Below, piece by piece: positions 1 through 8,052 of a stretch of DNA of 64,000 bases. Below the pieces are notes generated by a model. That model did not search any database. It saw only the letters and a program-made list of their open reading frames with translations, and was not told the origin of the DNA. Every line of letters begins with the position of its first letter. The first letter of the stretch is position 1. Source of the DNA: Halomonas salipaludis (GTDB lineage: Bacteria > Pseudomonadota > Gammaproteobacteria > Pseudomonadales > Halomonadaceae); NCBI RefSeq assembly GCF_002286975.1, contig NZ_NSKB01000005.1, positions 1 through 64,000 of the forward strand. The letters run 5' to 3'. The translations under genes were made by a program, and so were the position numbers.

Positions 1-207
<207 letters not shown>

Positions 208-291
208 ATAACCCCAAGGGGTCTGTGGATTACGTGACAATTGACGGATGCGTTGAGACGTATCGCGTCGGCATGATTCCTCTGTTTTTCG

Positions 292-408
292 CCTGACGAC
301 CATAGCGTGCGGGAACCACCTGATCCCATGCCGAACTCAGCAGTGAAACCGCTCAGCGCCGATGGTAGTGTGGGGTCTCCCCATGCGAGAGTAGGTCATC
401 GTCAGGCA
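292..408 (+). rRNA. rrf: 5S ribosomal RNA
   Basis: The sequence has the conserved 5S core: CGGGAACCACCTGATCCCAT, the ATGCCGAACTCAG loop, and GGTAGTGTGGGGTCTCCCCA near the 3' end. The 5' CCTGACGA pairs with the 3' TCGTCAGG to close helix I, which sets the ends. It is the last gene of the rrn operon and is followed directly by a hairpin with a T run. Confidence 0.95.
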
Positions 409-420
409 CTTATTTCGAAG

Positions 421-454
421 AAACCCCGAGTACGCAAGTGCTTGGGGTTTTTTC
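421..454 (+). terminator. Rho-independent terminator of the rrn operon
   Basis: AAACCCCGAG pairs with CTTGGGGTTT (one G-T pair) around a short loop, followed by a T run. It starts about 13 bases after the 5S gene. A near-identical hairpin recurs at 727-761. Confidence 0.85.
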
Positions 455-657
455 ATGGGCATGGGGAAACCCCGCTCTTTATATGTGGGGCCGCTTCGCG
501 GGCCGGCCCCTCGCCAGCTCGGGGCGTTCGACCGCCCCCGCGGCGGTGCCGCGAAGGGCTGGGCGGTCTCACCCCCATGCGAGATATGTCATCGTCAGGC
601 ACTTATTTAGAAGCCCCGATCATCATGAGATGGTCGGGGCTTCGTCGTTTGGGGGTC
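439..657 (+). repeat. Post-5S tail module, copy 1
   Basis: This non-coding module holds the right arm of the first terminator, a GC-rich segment with a GGGGCCGCTTCGCGGGCCGG hairpin, a fragment of the 5S 3' end (565-603) and a second terminator hairpin (610-650, GAAGCCCCGATCAT/ATGGTCGGGGCTTC). The first 165 or so bases recur almost unchanged at 747-911. The short reading frames here cross hairpins and rRNA fragments and look spurious. Confidence 0.85.
565..603 (+). pseudogene. 5S rRNA 3'-end fragment, first remnant
   Basis: The stretch GGTCTCACCCCCATGCGAGA followed by TATGTCATCGTCAGGCAC copies the last 35 or so bases of the intact 5S gene (371-408) with a few changes. No 5' half of a 5S gene precedes it, so it is a remnant. 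It is followed by a terminator hairpin. Confidence 0.75.
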
Positions 658-718
658 TCCCCATGAAGAGTAGCGGAGCGCCGCCCGCCGGATGGCCGGC
701 CCGAACATCGTCAGGCAC
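651..718 (+). pseudogene. 5S rRNA 3'-end fragment interrupted by about 30 bp, second remnant
   Basis: It begins GGGGTCTCCCCATG and GAGTAG as in the real 5S 3' domain, and ends CATCGTCAGGCAC, the 5S terminus. Between them lies a GC-rich insert containing the palindromic CGCCCGCCGGATGGCCGG. It precedes the third terminator hairpin. Confidence 0.65.
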
Positions 719-746
719 CTATCCCGAAAAAACCCCGAGCATCCAG

Positions 747-957
747 TGCTTGGGGTTTTTTCATGGGCATGGGGAAACCCGCTCTTTATATGTGGGGCCG
801 CTTCGCGGGCCGGCCCCTCGCCAGCTCGGGGCGTTCGACCGCCCTCGCGGCGGTGCCGCGAAGGGCTGGGCGGTCTCACCCCCATGCGAGATATGCCATC
901 GTCAGGCACTTATTCAGAAGCCCCGGCCAATGGCCGGGGCTTCGTCGTTTGGGGGCT
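747..957 (+). repeat. Post-5S tail module, copy 2
   Basis: This copies 439-657 with a few substitutions and one C deleted from a C run. The terminal hairpin differs: CCCCGGCCAATGGCCGGGG here, against CCCCGATCATCATGAGATGGTCGGGG in copy 1, although both keep the flanking AAG...CTTCGTCGTTTGGGGG. It contains the third 5S-tail remnant (872-910). The rest, to about 1090, is AT-richer leader of the next gene. Confidence 0.85.
872..910 (+). pseudogene. 5S rRNA 3'-end fragment, third remnant
   Basis: Same composition as the fragment at 565-603 (GGTCTCACCCCCATGCGAGA then CATCGTCAGGCAC), again directly followed by a terminator hairpin at 916-950. No 5' half of a 5S gene is present. Confidence 0.75.
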
Positions 958-1102
958 AGCTCCTTCTATTCGGTGGGGTCTTCGGCGGGCTGGATACTGC
1001 GCTGGATATTTTGCTAGTGTCGGCGACTTGCGCAATAATCGGGTAGCCTGGTTAGCGTAATGAAGATCAAGGCATACTCGATGTTCTCAGGAGGAGACAA
1101 GG

Positions 1103-1300
1103 ATGAAGACGACGATACTGCGGAAGCTTGGACTGGCAGTGCTGATGGCCATGATCCTTGGCGGAGTTGCGGCTTGCGATGATCAAGGCCCGGCAGAGGA
1201 AGCGGGTGAAAATATCGACGACGCCATGGAAGATGCCGGGGAAGGCATGGAGGAGCTGGGCGAGAATATTCAGGAGAGCGCTGAAGACGCTCAGAACTAA
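1103..1300 (+). CDS. Small acidic lipoprotein, unknown function
   Basis: A 65-residue protein. Residues 1-25 look like a lipoprotein signal peptide: basic MKTTILRKLG, a hydrophobic core, then the lipobox GVAAC with Cys25 as lipidation site. The mature part is about 40 residues, very acidic and helix-prone, with GEN/AMEDAGEGMEELGEN-type repeats. A strong Shine-Dalgarno (AGGAGGAG) lies just upstream. The size and pattern recall entericidin-like small lipoproteins, but I do not recognise the family with certainty. It is probably membrane-attached in the periplasm. A hairpin terminator follows at once. Confidence 0.75.
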   Translation: MKTTILRKLGLAVLMAMILGGVAACDDQGPAEEAGENIDDAMEDAGEGMEELGENIQESAEDAQN

Positions 1301-1330
1301 GTACGTATTCTTACGTAATAGAATCATAAC

Positions 1331-1357
1331 AAAGGCCAGGCATTACCTGGCCTTTGT
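1331..1357 (+). terminator. Intrinsic terminator between the lipoprotein gene and the Tim44-like gene
   Basis: AAAGGCCAGG and CCTGGCCTTT form a perfect stem around a short ATTA loop. The arms end in A and T runs, so the hairpin could serve both of the convergent genes. Confidence 0.8.
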
Positions 1358-1377
1358 CGTGACTAATACGCTGGCAT

Positions 1378-2190
1378 TCAGTGGCCGGCGTTCTGCTCGA
1401 TGCCCTGCAGGTACCAAGGGGCGCCATCGCGCAGGTCGCGCGTCAGATGCCAGGTCTCGTTGAATTCGGTCTGGGTGCCGTTCTCGTCGAGAATGCCGTG
1501 GAAGATCACCGTGGCCTCGGCTTGTCTGCCGATCTCACTCACATCACCTAGCTCGGCGAACAGGCGAATGATCTCGGTACGATTGTTGGCCGGGTGCCGG
1601 GCACGCTCCTCGCACAGCAGGTTGTATAGCTCGGGAGTCACGTACTCCTGGAGGCTGGCCAGGTCGTTGTTGTCCCAGGCCCGCTGCAGGGTCATGAAGT
1701 GCTCCTTGGCGCTGCCCAAGAAGCGCTCCTTGTCGAACCAGGCTGGCAGGTTATCGAGCCTGGCGCCTGCGCCCAGCATAGCGCCAGAGGCGACCTGGAA
1801 CGCCTGAGCGTGCGCCTCGCCATGAGGAGCCGCCTGCTCGTTACCGGCCGCGGCCAGCCGACGACGCGCCAGCAGCCGGAACAGCAGGCAACCGAGCCCC
1901 GCCATCAGCAGGATATCCATCAGTCGTAGCTCGTCGAAGGCGCCGCCGAAGAACAGCGCTGCGAGCAGCCCGCCGGCCAACAGGCCGCCCATCATGCCAC
2001 CGGCACGGGCCCCTGCCTGTGTGGCATTGGCGGGCTGCCCGGCCTGGGCTGGCGTCGACGCCGGGCGATCGGCAGAACGCGAGAAGCTGCCGATACTGCC
2101 ACCGCCGCCCATGCGGCGCGCCTCGGCATACGCAATAGCAAGGCCGAAGCCCATCATGCCGACCAGCAGCATCACAAACAGATTGCGCAT
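1378..2190 (-). CDS. Tim44-like domain protein
   Basis: The start at 2190 gives MRNLFVMLLVGMMGFG, an N-terminal hydrophobic segment ending near AYAEA; an in-frame ATG at 2208 is the alternative. Then come a Gly/Ser/Ala-rich stretch with MGGGGSIGSF, a second hydrophobic helix (LLAALFFGG), and a C-terminal soluble domain of about 120 residues with the Tim44/TIM44-like pattern (FMTLQRAWDNNDLASLQEYV, then a domain ending WHLTRDL...WYLQGIEQ). Bacterial members are inner-membrane-anchored proteins of uncertain role, possibly in membrane biogenesis. It is convergent with the lipoprotein gene. Confidence 0.82.
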   Translation of the reverse strand: MRNLFVMLLVGMMGFGLAIAYAEARRMGGGGSIGSFSRSADRPASTPAQAGQPANATQAGARAGGMMGGLLAGGLLAALFFGGAFDELRLMDILLMAGLGCLLFRLLARRRLAAAGNEQAAPHGEAHAQAFQVASGAMLGAGARLDNLPAWFDKERFLGSAKEHFMTLQRAWDNNDLASLQEYVTPELYNLLCEERARHPANNRTEIIRLFAELGDVSEIGRQAEATVIFHGILDENGTQTEFNETWHLTRDLRDGAPWYLQGIEQNAGH

Positions 2191-2284
2191 CGTACGAGGT
2201 CTCGTCATCGGTCATCGGTAGGCTTCAAGAATACCCTGTTGCGGGGCTATGCTGAATGCCCGCAGATCGAGATGAGGACGCGCA

Positions 2285-2860
2285 ATGCGCATGGTGTTGG
2301 AGGATAGCCTGGTGATGGTGGTCGATCTGCAGGCGCGGCTGCTGCCGGTGATCGATGGCGGTGAGCAAGCGGTGACTGAGGCGGTGTGGCTGGGGCGACT
2401 GGCCACTCAACTGGAGGTGCCGGTATGGCTGACCGAGCAGTATCCGGCAGGCCTGGGGCATAGCGACCCGCGCTTGCTAGAGGCCTTGCCGCATGCGCGC
2501 TGCTGGCAGAAGTCACACTTCGGCGCATTGGATGAGCCGTCCCTGGCCGAGGCGCTGGCGGCTAGTGGGCGACGCCAGATCGTGCTATGCGGGGCCGAGG
2601 CGCATATCTGCGTGCTGCAGACAGCGCTCGGCTTGCTCGAGGCGGGCTATGCGGTGTTCTGGCTGGACGAGGCCACCGTCAGTCGCCGTCGCGATGAGGC
2701 GCGATTGGCCAGGCAGCGCGCCGTGCAGGCGGGAGCGGTGGCGGTGAGTGCCGACATGGTCGCCTACGAGTGGCTGAAGCGCTGCGACGATGCGCGTTTC
2801 AAGGATATCCACCGTCGTTTGTTGCGCGAACGCGCGGTGCGCCCGTTGGCCTTCAGCTAG
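2285..2860 (+). CDS. Isochorismatase-family cysteine hydrolase
   Basis: A 191-residue single-domain protein. The triad of the family is visible: Asp in MVVDLQARL near residue 14, Lys in WQKSHFGAL near 79, and Cys in [13 protein letters not shown] near 109. The cis-peptide region VLCGAEAH is intact. The family includes nicotinamidase-like and isochorismate hydrolases; the substrate cannot be told here. A GAGG Shine-Dalgarno 7 bases before the ATG supports this start. Its last 8 bases overlap the end of the convergent yaaA gene. Confidence 0.85.
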   Translation: MRMVLEDSLVMVVDLQARLLPVIDGGEQAVTEAVWLGRLATQLEVPVWLTEQYPAGLGHSDPRLLEALPHARCWQKSHFGALDEPSLAEALAASGRRQIVLCGAEAHICVLQTALGLLEAGYAVFWLDEATVSRRRDEARLARQRAVQAGAVAVSADMVAYEWLKRCDDARFKDIHRRLLRERAVRPLAFS

Positions 2861-3632
2861 CGCCCTCCTCGCGGGTGAAGACCAAGGTGCCGCCCTCCGA
2901 CATCGCCGGGTGATAGCGATAGCCGGCGACATCGAACTCCTTGAGGTCGGCGGCGTGGTTGAGGCGCTGGCGAATGATCCAGGCGCTCATCAGGCCGCGG
3001 GCCTTCTTGGCGTAGAAGCTGATGATCTTGTACTGGCCGTTTTTGGCATCCTTGAATACCGGGGTGATGACCTCGGCATCGAGTGCCTTGGCGTCGATGG
3101 CCTTGAAATACTCGTTGGAGGCCAGGTTGACCAACACCTTGCTGCCGCTGCGGGCGATGGCCCGGTCTAGCTCGCGGGTCAGGATCGGCTTCCAGAACGC
3201 ATACAGGTCCTTGCCGGCGTTGTTGGGCAGACGGGTGCCCATCTCCAGCCGATAGGGCTGGATCAGGTCGAGTGGCTTGAGCAGGCCGTAGAGGCCGGAG
3301 AGGATCCGCAGGTGTTCCTGGGCGAAGGCGTTGTCCTCCTCGCTGAACCGGTCTGCCTCCAGCCCCACGTAGACGTCGCCCTGGAAGGCCTGGGCAGCCT
3401 GCTTGGCGTTGTCGAGATCGAACGGCGGCTGCCACTCGGCAAAACGCGCGGCGTTGAGGCCGGCCAGCTTGTCACTGATGCCCATCAGTTCCGAGAGCCG
3501 CTGTGGAGAGTAGTCGCGCAGGATGTCGATCAGCTGCTGGCTGTGGTCGAGGTAGTCCGGCAGGCTGTGGGTCGTGGTCGAGGGCGAGGTCTCGAAATCG
3601 AGTGTCTTGGCGGGGGATATCACGCTCAGCAT
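2853..3632 (-). CDS. yaaA: Peroxide stress protein YaaA (DUF328)
   Basis: A 259-residue protein with the YaaA N-terminus [14 protein letters not shown] and the family signatures [18 protein letters not shown] and [11 protein letters not shown]. Known members bind DNA and limit Fenton damage by lowering free iron under peroxide stress. AAGGAG seven bases before the ATG fixes the start. No OxyR site was identified upstream. The two stop codons of this and the preceding convergent gene overlap, so any terminator must lie inside coding sequence. Confidence 0.95.
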   Translation of the reverse strand: MLSVISPAKTLDFETSPSTTTHSLPDYLDHSQQLIDILRDYSPQRLSELMGISDKLAGLNAARFAEWQPPFDLDNAKQAAQAFQGDVYVGLEADRFSEEDNAFAQEHLRILSGLYGLLKPLDLIQPYRLEMGTRLPNNAGKDLYAFWKPILTRELDRAIARSGSKVLVNLASNEYFKAIDAKALDAEVITPVFKDAKNGQYKIISFYAKKARGLMSAWIIRQRLNHAADLKEFDVAGYRYHPAMSEGGTLVFTREEGAS

Positions 3633-3728
3633 GGGGCGCTCCTTGTAACCCGGGAATGTGGCTGCCGCCAGTATATCAAGCCCACCCGGTGGGCGCGGCT
3701 ATCGAGGCGATAGGCCGCGCCCTGGACG

Positions 3729-4760
3729 TCAGGGGCAGGGGGTGGGCAGGCGGCGGTGTACCGCCTCGATGGCTTCGAGCACTTCCTGGTCGAGCCTCAG
3801 CGACTCACTGGCCAGGTTGGACTCGAGCTGCTCCATGTTGGTGGCGCCAATAATGTTGCTGGTCAGGAAGGGTCGTGAATTGACGTAGGCGAGCGCCATC
3901 TGCGCCGGGTCGAGGCCGTGCTCGCGAGCGATCTGCACGTAGGCACGGGTGGCCTCCTCGGCGACCTCGGAGGTGTAGCGCTTGAAGCGTTCAAAGAGCG
4001 TCAGGCGGCCCTTGGGCGGGCGGGCGCCGTCGAGGTACTTGCCCGACAGCACGCCGAAGCCCAGCGGCGAATAGGCGAGCAGGCCAACGCCTTCACGGTG
4101 AGCGATTTCGGCCAGGCCCACCTCGAAGCTGCGATTGAGCAGGTTGTAGGGGTTCTGCACGCTGGCGACGCGGGGCACGTCGAGAGTCTCGGCCAGTCGC
4201 AGGCAGCGCATCACCCCCCAGGGCGTCTCGTTGGAGAGGCCGATGGCGCGCACCTTGCCGGCCTCGACCAGCTCCTTTAGTGCGGCCAGGGTCTCCTCCA
4301 GCGCAATGGCGTCCTCTTCGTCGTCGTGCACGTAGCCGAGGCGGCCGAAGTAGTTGGTGGTGCGATCCGGCCAGTGCAGCTGGTAGAGGTCGACATAGTC
4401 GGTCTGCAACCGGGACAGGCTGGCGTCGATGGCCTTGTGAATATGTGAGCGGGACATACGTGGGCCGCCGCGGATATGGTCGAGTCCGGGCCCCGCCGCC
4501 TTGGTGGCGATGATCACATCGTCGCGGGCGCCGCGGCGCTTGAGCCAGCTGCCAATATAGGCCTCGGTACGGCCCTGGGTGTCGGCCTTGGGTGGCACCG
4601 GGTACATCTCGGCGGTATCGATGAAGTTAATACCGAACGCCACGGCGCGGTCGAGCTGCTCATGGGCTTCGGCCTCGCTGTTCTGCTCGCCGAAGGTCAT
4701 GGTGCCAAGGCACAGCCGGCTGACGTCGATACCGGTATCGCCAAGGGGTCGAATCTGCAT
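3729..4760 (-). CDS. tas: NADP(H)-dependent aldo-keto reductase, Tas type
   Basis: A 343-residue aldo-keto reductase. The start MQIRPLGDTGIDVSRLCLGT and the long insert PVPPKADTQGRTEAYIG are typical of Tas. The catalytic tetrad is visible: Asp and Tyr in FIDTAEMYP, Lys in IIATKA, His in YQLHWPD. The C-terminal cofactor segment contains IIGATNMEQLESNL. GGAG precedes the ATG. E. coli Tas suppresses tyrosine auxotrophy under starvation; the physiological substrate is unclear. Monocistronic by position. Confidence 0.93.
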   Translation of the reverse strand: MQIRPLGDTGIDVSRLCLGTMTFGEQNSEAEAHEQLDRAVAFGINFIDTAEMYPVPPKADTQGRTEAYIGSWLKRRGARDDVIIATKAAGPGLDHIRGGPRMSRSHIHKAIDASLSRLQTDYVDLYQLHWPDRTTNYFGRLGYVHDDEEDAIALEETLAALKELVEAGKVRAIGLSNETPWGVMRCLRLAETLDVPRVASVQNPYNLLNRSFEVGLAEIAHREGVGLLAYSPLGFGVLSGKYLDGARPPKGRLTLFERFKRYTSEVAEEATRAYVQIAREHGLDPAQMALAYVNSRPFLTSNIIGATNMEQLESNLASESLRLDQEVLEAIEAVHRRLPTPCP

Positions 4761-4991
4761 TCGTCACTCCAGATCGGGGAAAGAACGGAACGGGTGCCAG
4801 AGGCATGGTAGCGGGGGGCTACCAAAGCGGCAAATGTCGGGGGGTTGAGTCGCCTGTGCAGGGGGCGTATGCTTGCGACCCCGTTGGCCCGGCGGAGCCC
4901 GGATAGCCAGTCGTTTAGAGAGTCGATGATCAGGTACAGGGTAGTGCCGCCGAGATCATTGCACCGGTCACAGGATTCAAGGTTGTTTGCC

Positions 4992-5495
4992 ATGCCGCAG
5001 GCATCTTCACTGTTCACCCGTCTCGAGTACCGTCTGGCGGAACAGCTGTTTCATACTCGTTGGCTGCCGCGCTCGCCGCGTACCCAGCGCCTGACCATGC
5101 ACCTCTTCCAGCGCTGTGCCGAAGCCGGCCATACTGCTGCGCTGTCGGTCTATGGGCATATGCTGTTTCATCGTGGTGTCAGTCCCCAGGACAAGGCCAA
5201 GGGGGCGCGCTATGTACTGCAGGCCGCCCACAGTGGCGACGAGCGTGCCCAGTATCAGGCCGGGGCGATCTACGAGCACGGCTGCGCCCAATACCCGCGC
5301 CGCGACGATCATGCGGTGACCTGGTATGCACGTGCCGGTGAAGCCGGTCATGCGCTGGCGGCGGCGCGCTTGGCCGATGCCTACCGTCATGGGCAGTTGG
5401 GCCTGGCCGTGGACTGCCAGCGCGCCGAATACTGGCAGCGACTGGCCGACCAGCATGCCGGCCTCGACATGCCTCAAGCGGCCACCTGCCACTAG
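4992..5495 (+). CDS. Sel1-like repeat protein
   Basis: About 167 residues from the ATG at 4992 (MPQASSLFTRLEYRLAEQLF). At least three Sel1/TPR-like helical repeats are visible (AEAGHTAALSVYGHMLF; AAHSGDERAQYQAGAIYEHG; AGEAGHALAAARLADAYRHG), a fold for protein-protein contacts. The frame stays open upstream to 4845 with another ATG at 4926, but repeat-family proteins of this kind begin near 4992. There is no clear signal peptide, so it is probably cytoplasmic. Partner unknown. A hairpin follows the gene. Confidence 0.75.
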   Translation: MPQASSLFTRLEYRLAEQLFHTRWLPRSPRTQRLTMHLFQRCAEAGHTAALSVYGHMLFHRGVSPQDKAKGARYVLQAAHSGDERAQYQAGAIYEHGCAQYPRRDDHAVTWYARAGEAGHALAAARLADAYRHGQLGLAVDCQRAEYWQRLADQHAGLDMPQAATCH

Positions 5496-5523
5496 TCGAC
5501 CGCGGCGCGCTAAGCCCTTACCC

Positions 5524-5560
5524 TATAGGCCTGATCGAGCATTCGATCGGGCCTATGCGC
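5524..5560 (+). terminator. Hairpin after the Sel1 gene
   Basis: ATAGGCC-GATCGA and TCGATC-GGCCTAT form a long stem around GCAT with one small bulge, followed by GCGCTTT. The T run is short, so termination may be partial. It overlaps the leader of the next gene. Confidence 0.55.
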
Positions 5561-5580
5561 TTTCAGAGGATGCCTACCAC

Positions 5581-6105
5581 GTGGCCTTGCCTACCCTGCT
5601 GGATATCGAAGCGTCCGGATTCGGACGCGGTAGCTACCCGATCGAGGTGGGCCTGGCGCGGCCGGATGGTTCGTGCTGCGCCTTCCTTATCCAGCCGCTG
5701 GCCGAGTGGACCCACTGGGATCCCAAGGCCGAGCTGCTGCACGGCATCTCGCGCAACCGCCTGGCTCGCGAGGGGCATCCGGTGATCGAGGTGGCGCGCT
5801 GGCTCAACGACGAGCTCGCCGAGCTGGGGGTGGCCTACAGCGATAGCTGGGGCTATGACAACACTTGGCTATCGCTGCTGTTCCACCATGCGGGCATGCT
5901 GCCGCGTTTCCGTCTCGAGGCGCTGCGCCGTCTGCTGTGCGACGAGCAGCTAGCACTGTGGCAGGCCACCAAGGAAACCCTGATCCGCGAACGCGACATT
6001 CAGCGCCACCGCGCTGGGGAGGATGCTCGGCTGCTGCAGCTGACCTATGCCCGCACCCGGGCGCTGGTCGATGCCAAGGCGGCGCATCGTCGCCGCGGGC
6101 TGTGA
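5581..6105 (+). CDS. DEDD-type 3'-5' exonuclease-like protein
   Basis: A protein of about 174 residues. The start is set at a GTG (5581) with AGAGGA about ten bases upstream; the frame runs further up only through the Sel1 gene. Exo I motif: LLDIEASGFG with Asp and Glu near residues 6 and 8. Exo II is probably GYDNTWLSLLFHHAG. The C-terminal helical part has YARTRALVDAKAAHRR, where an Exo III-type Asp may sit. Relatives are uncharacterised 'exonuclease-like' proteins. Substrate unknown; nuclease activity is inferred from the motifs only. Confidence 0.7.
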   Translation: MALPTLLDIEASGFGRGSYPIEVGLARPDGSCCAFLIQPLAEWTHWDPKAELLHGISRNRLAREGHPVIEVARWLNDELAELGVAYSDSWGYDNTWLSLLFHHAGMLPRFRLEALRRLLCDEQLALWQATKETLIRERDIQRHRAGEDARLLQLTYARTRALVDAKAAHRRRGL

Positions 6106-6114
6106 GCGTCGCTC

Positions 6115-6663
6115 TCAGCCGATCAGGCGTGACTCGAGGTGGGCCAGCAGCGCGGCGGGCGTCTCGGCCGAGAGCAGGTTGGCGCGGGTTTCGGGATTGA
6201 GGAAACCGTGGGCCACGGTGCTGTCGAGAAAGCCCAGCAGCGGGGCGTAGAAGCCGCCTGTGTCGAGCACGCCGATCGGCTTGTCGTGCAGGCCGAGATA
6301 CTGCCAGGTCCAGGCCTCGAACAGCTCTTCAAGGGTGCCGATGCCGCCGGGCAGTGCGATGAAGGCGTCGGCGCGAGCCGCCATGCTGGCCTTGCGTTCA
6401 TGCATGTTGGCCACGCGAATCAGCTCAGTGAGACCGTGGTGCGCCTGCTCACGCTCGACCAGGTGGTGCGGCATCACGCCGATGACCTCGCCGCCCTTGG
6501 CCATGGCGGCATCCGCCAGTGCCCCCATCAGGCCGATGCGTGCGCCGCCGTAGACCAGACGATGACCGCGCCGGGCGATCTCGGCACCCAGAGCTTCGGT
6601 GGCAGCGCGAAAGTATGGCTCGCGACCCTCGCGTGAGCCGAGATAGACACAGATATTGGCCAT
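6115..6663 (-). CDS. LOG-family (TIGR00730) nucleotide phosphoribohydrolase
   Basis: A 182-residue Rossmann-like protein with the family signatures GGARIGLMG near residue 39 and PGGIGTLEELFE near 104, plus the conserved MHERKASM. Family members cleave the base from nucleoside 5'-monophosphates (LOG and PpnN types). The start has AAGGAGG seven bases upstream. It converges on the exonuclease-like gene with a 9-base gap. Confidence 0.9.
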   Translation of the reverse strand: MANICVYLGSREGREPYFRAATEALGAEIARRGHRLVYGGARIGLMGALADAAMAKGGEVIGVMPHHLVEREQAHHGLTELIRVANMHERKASMAARADAFIALPGGIGTLEELFEAWTWQYLGLHDKPIGVLDTGGFYAPLLGFLDSTVAHGFLNPETRANLLSAETPAALLAHLESRLIG

Positions 6664-6707
6664 GACGCCCTCCTTGAATGGCCCTCTATCCTAGCATCGT
6701 CGTGGTC

Positions 6708-7208
6708 TCAGGGCAGGCAGTCGGCGATGCCATATTCGGCGTCCAGCCACTGGCCGATCACGTTGTGTCCGCACAGATGATGCGCGTATTGGGTGTGCAG
6801 GCAGCGCACCTGATCCCAGTTGGCGATACCGCCGATACCGCGTTCACGAAGCAGCGCCGCATAGCCGAGTCGCTCGGCCTCGGCCTGCTGCTCGGTGGGC
6901 ATGTGCTGCCAGCGCTGGGCGACGTAGTCGCGATGGCTGTCGTGGTAGGCGGCGAGAAACGCCGGATCCTCCTGCAGGCGTGCCTCCAACGACTTGATCA
7001 CCCCGGCGGCCTCGATATGCGAAATCTCGACCTTGAGGCGCTCGGAGCTGAGCCAATAGAGGGTCGGGAAGGGCTTGCCATCGATGATCGACGCCATCCT
7101 CAGCACCAGCGGCGTGCCCTCGACGTCGGTAGCCGCCAGGGCCTGGATGCCACGTGGCATGCGGCCCAGCTGTTGGGTGATGGTCGTCAACTGGCGTTCA
7201 TCAGGCAT
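6708..7208 (-). CDS. DUF501 protein
   Basis: About 166 residues from the ATG at 7208 (MPDERQLTTITQQLGRMPRG), the usual DUF501 start; another in-frame ATG lies at 7229. Family features: RGIQALAATD, a PTLYWLS motif, and a C-terminal segment with IGGIANWDQVRCLHTQYAHH containing conserved Cys and His that could bind metal. Function unknown. Its start overlaps the stop of the upstream gene by 8 bases (ATGCCTGA), which suggests translational coupling. Confidence 0.82.
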   Translation of the reverse strand: MPDERQLTTITQQLGRMPRGIQALAATDVEGTPLVLRMASIIDGKPFPTLYWLSSERLKVEISHIEAAGVIKSLEARLQEDPAFLAAYHDSHRDYVAQRWQHMPTEQQAEAERLGYAALLRERGIGGIANWDQVRCLHTQYAHHLCGHNVIGQWLDAEYGIADCLP

Positions 7209-7527
7209 CGTGTCGGGGTGGAGCACCATCGTCGGGATCTCGCAGGAATTTGTTCGAGCGGCCCACGGCGCGAAAGAATGCCTGGTTGAGCTGCACCGGG
7301 GTCGCCACGTAGCGCCACTGGCGCTCGCAGTACTCGGCGGCGCGGGCCATCAGCACGTCGTAGAGACGATTGAACGGGGCATCATAATCGTAGGGATCGG
7401 CCCCGAACAAGCGGATGTGCGGGTAGTCGGCGAAGCGCTCCATGAAGTAGCGCTCCAGGTCGGCTTCCACCGCACGGTGCTGGGCGGTGTTGTCGGGGTC
7501 CAGCCAGAGATTGTAGCGGATCACCAT
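7201..7527 (-). CDS. Conserved-looking hypothetical protein coupled to DUF501
   Basis: A 108-residue protein (MVIRYNLWLDPDNTAQHRAV...) from the ATG at 7527, which has GGAG a few bases upstream. It is rich in aromatic residues and Arg/Asp, has no signal peptide or membrane helix, and is predicted cytoplasmic. I do not recognise a family. The 8-base overlap with the DUF501 gene suggests the two products are made together and may act together. Confidence 0.65.
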   Translation of the reverse strand: MVIRYNLWLDPDNTAQHRAVEADLERYFMERFADYPHIRLFGADPYDYDAPFNRLYDVLMARAAEYCERQWRYVATPVQLNQAFFRAVGRSNKFLRDPDDGAPPRHDA

Positions 7528-7584
7528 GGAGCTCCCTGAGCAAGGGCGTGGCATTGAGACAGCATCGCCTGGCGTTCGGCTCGA

Positions 7585-8052
7585 TTAGCGCGCCAGCGGG
7601 GCGAGCTTGGCGTCGGTCAGGGCGATCAGGTCGGCACTGGCCAGGGCGATCTCCAGGCCACGGCGCCCGCCGCTGACATGCACCGGGTCGCGCCCCTCGA
7701 TGCTGGCGTCGATAAAGGTCGCCAGGCGCTTCTTCTGCCCCAGTGGGCTGATGCCGCCGAGCACATAGCCGGTGGCACGCTCGGCGTCGCTGGGCTCGGC
7801 CATGGCGGCCTTGCGCGCGCCGGCGGTTCGCGCCAGGGCCTTGAGGTCGAGCTGGGCATCGACCGGCACCATGGCCACCACCAGGCGGCCATCGTCGAGC
7901 TGCGCCAGCAACGTCTTGAACACACTCTGCGGGGCCAGGCCGAGCGCCTCGACGGCCTCCAGGCCATAGGCCGGCGCACGTGGATCGTGGGGGTAGTCGA
8001 GCACCTGGTGGGATACCTTGGCGCGTTTCAGCGCCTTGATCGCCGGCGTCAT
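7585..8052 (-). CDS. ybaK: Cys-tRNA(Pro)/Cys-tRNA(Cys) deacylase YbaK/EbsC
   Basis: A 155-residue YbaK-fold protein (MTPAIKALKRAKVSHQVLDY) with the signatures VFKTLLAQLD, VAMVPVDAQLDLKALA, GYVLGGISPLGQKK and VHVSGGRRGLEI. The family trans-edits Cys-tRNA(Pro) made by prolyl-tRNA synthetase; the conserved Lys is in the VFKTLL segment. The ATG at 8052 overlaps the TGA of a 53-codon upstream ORF (ATGA). Confidence 0.93.
   Translation of the reverse strand: MTPAIKALKRAKVSHQVLDYPHDPRAPAYGLEAVEALGLAPQSVFKTLLAQLDDGRLVVAMVPVDAQLDLKALARTAGARKAAMAEPSDAERATGYVLGGISPLGQKKRLATFIDASIEGRDPVHVSGGRRGLEIALASADLIALTDAKLAPLAR

Noticed and set aside
307-1060. Several overlapping ORFs of 84-173 residues over the 5S gene and its tail
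   Set aside because: They cross the 5S rRNA, its remnants and terminator hairpins, are internally repeated because the DNA is duplicated, and have rRNA-derived residues.
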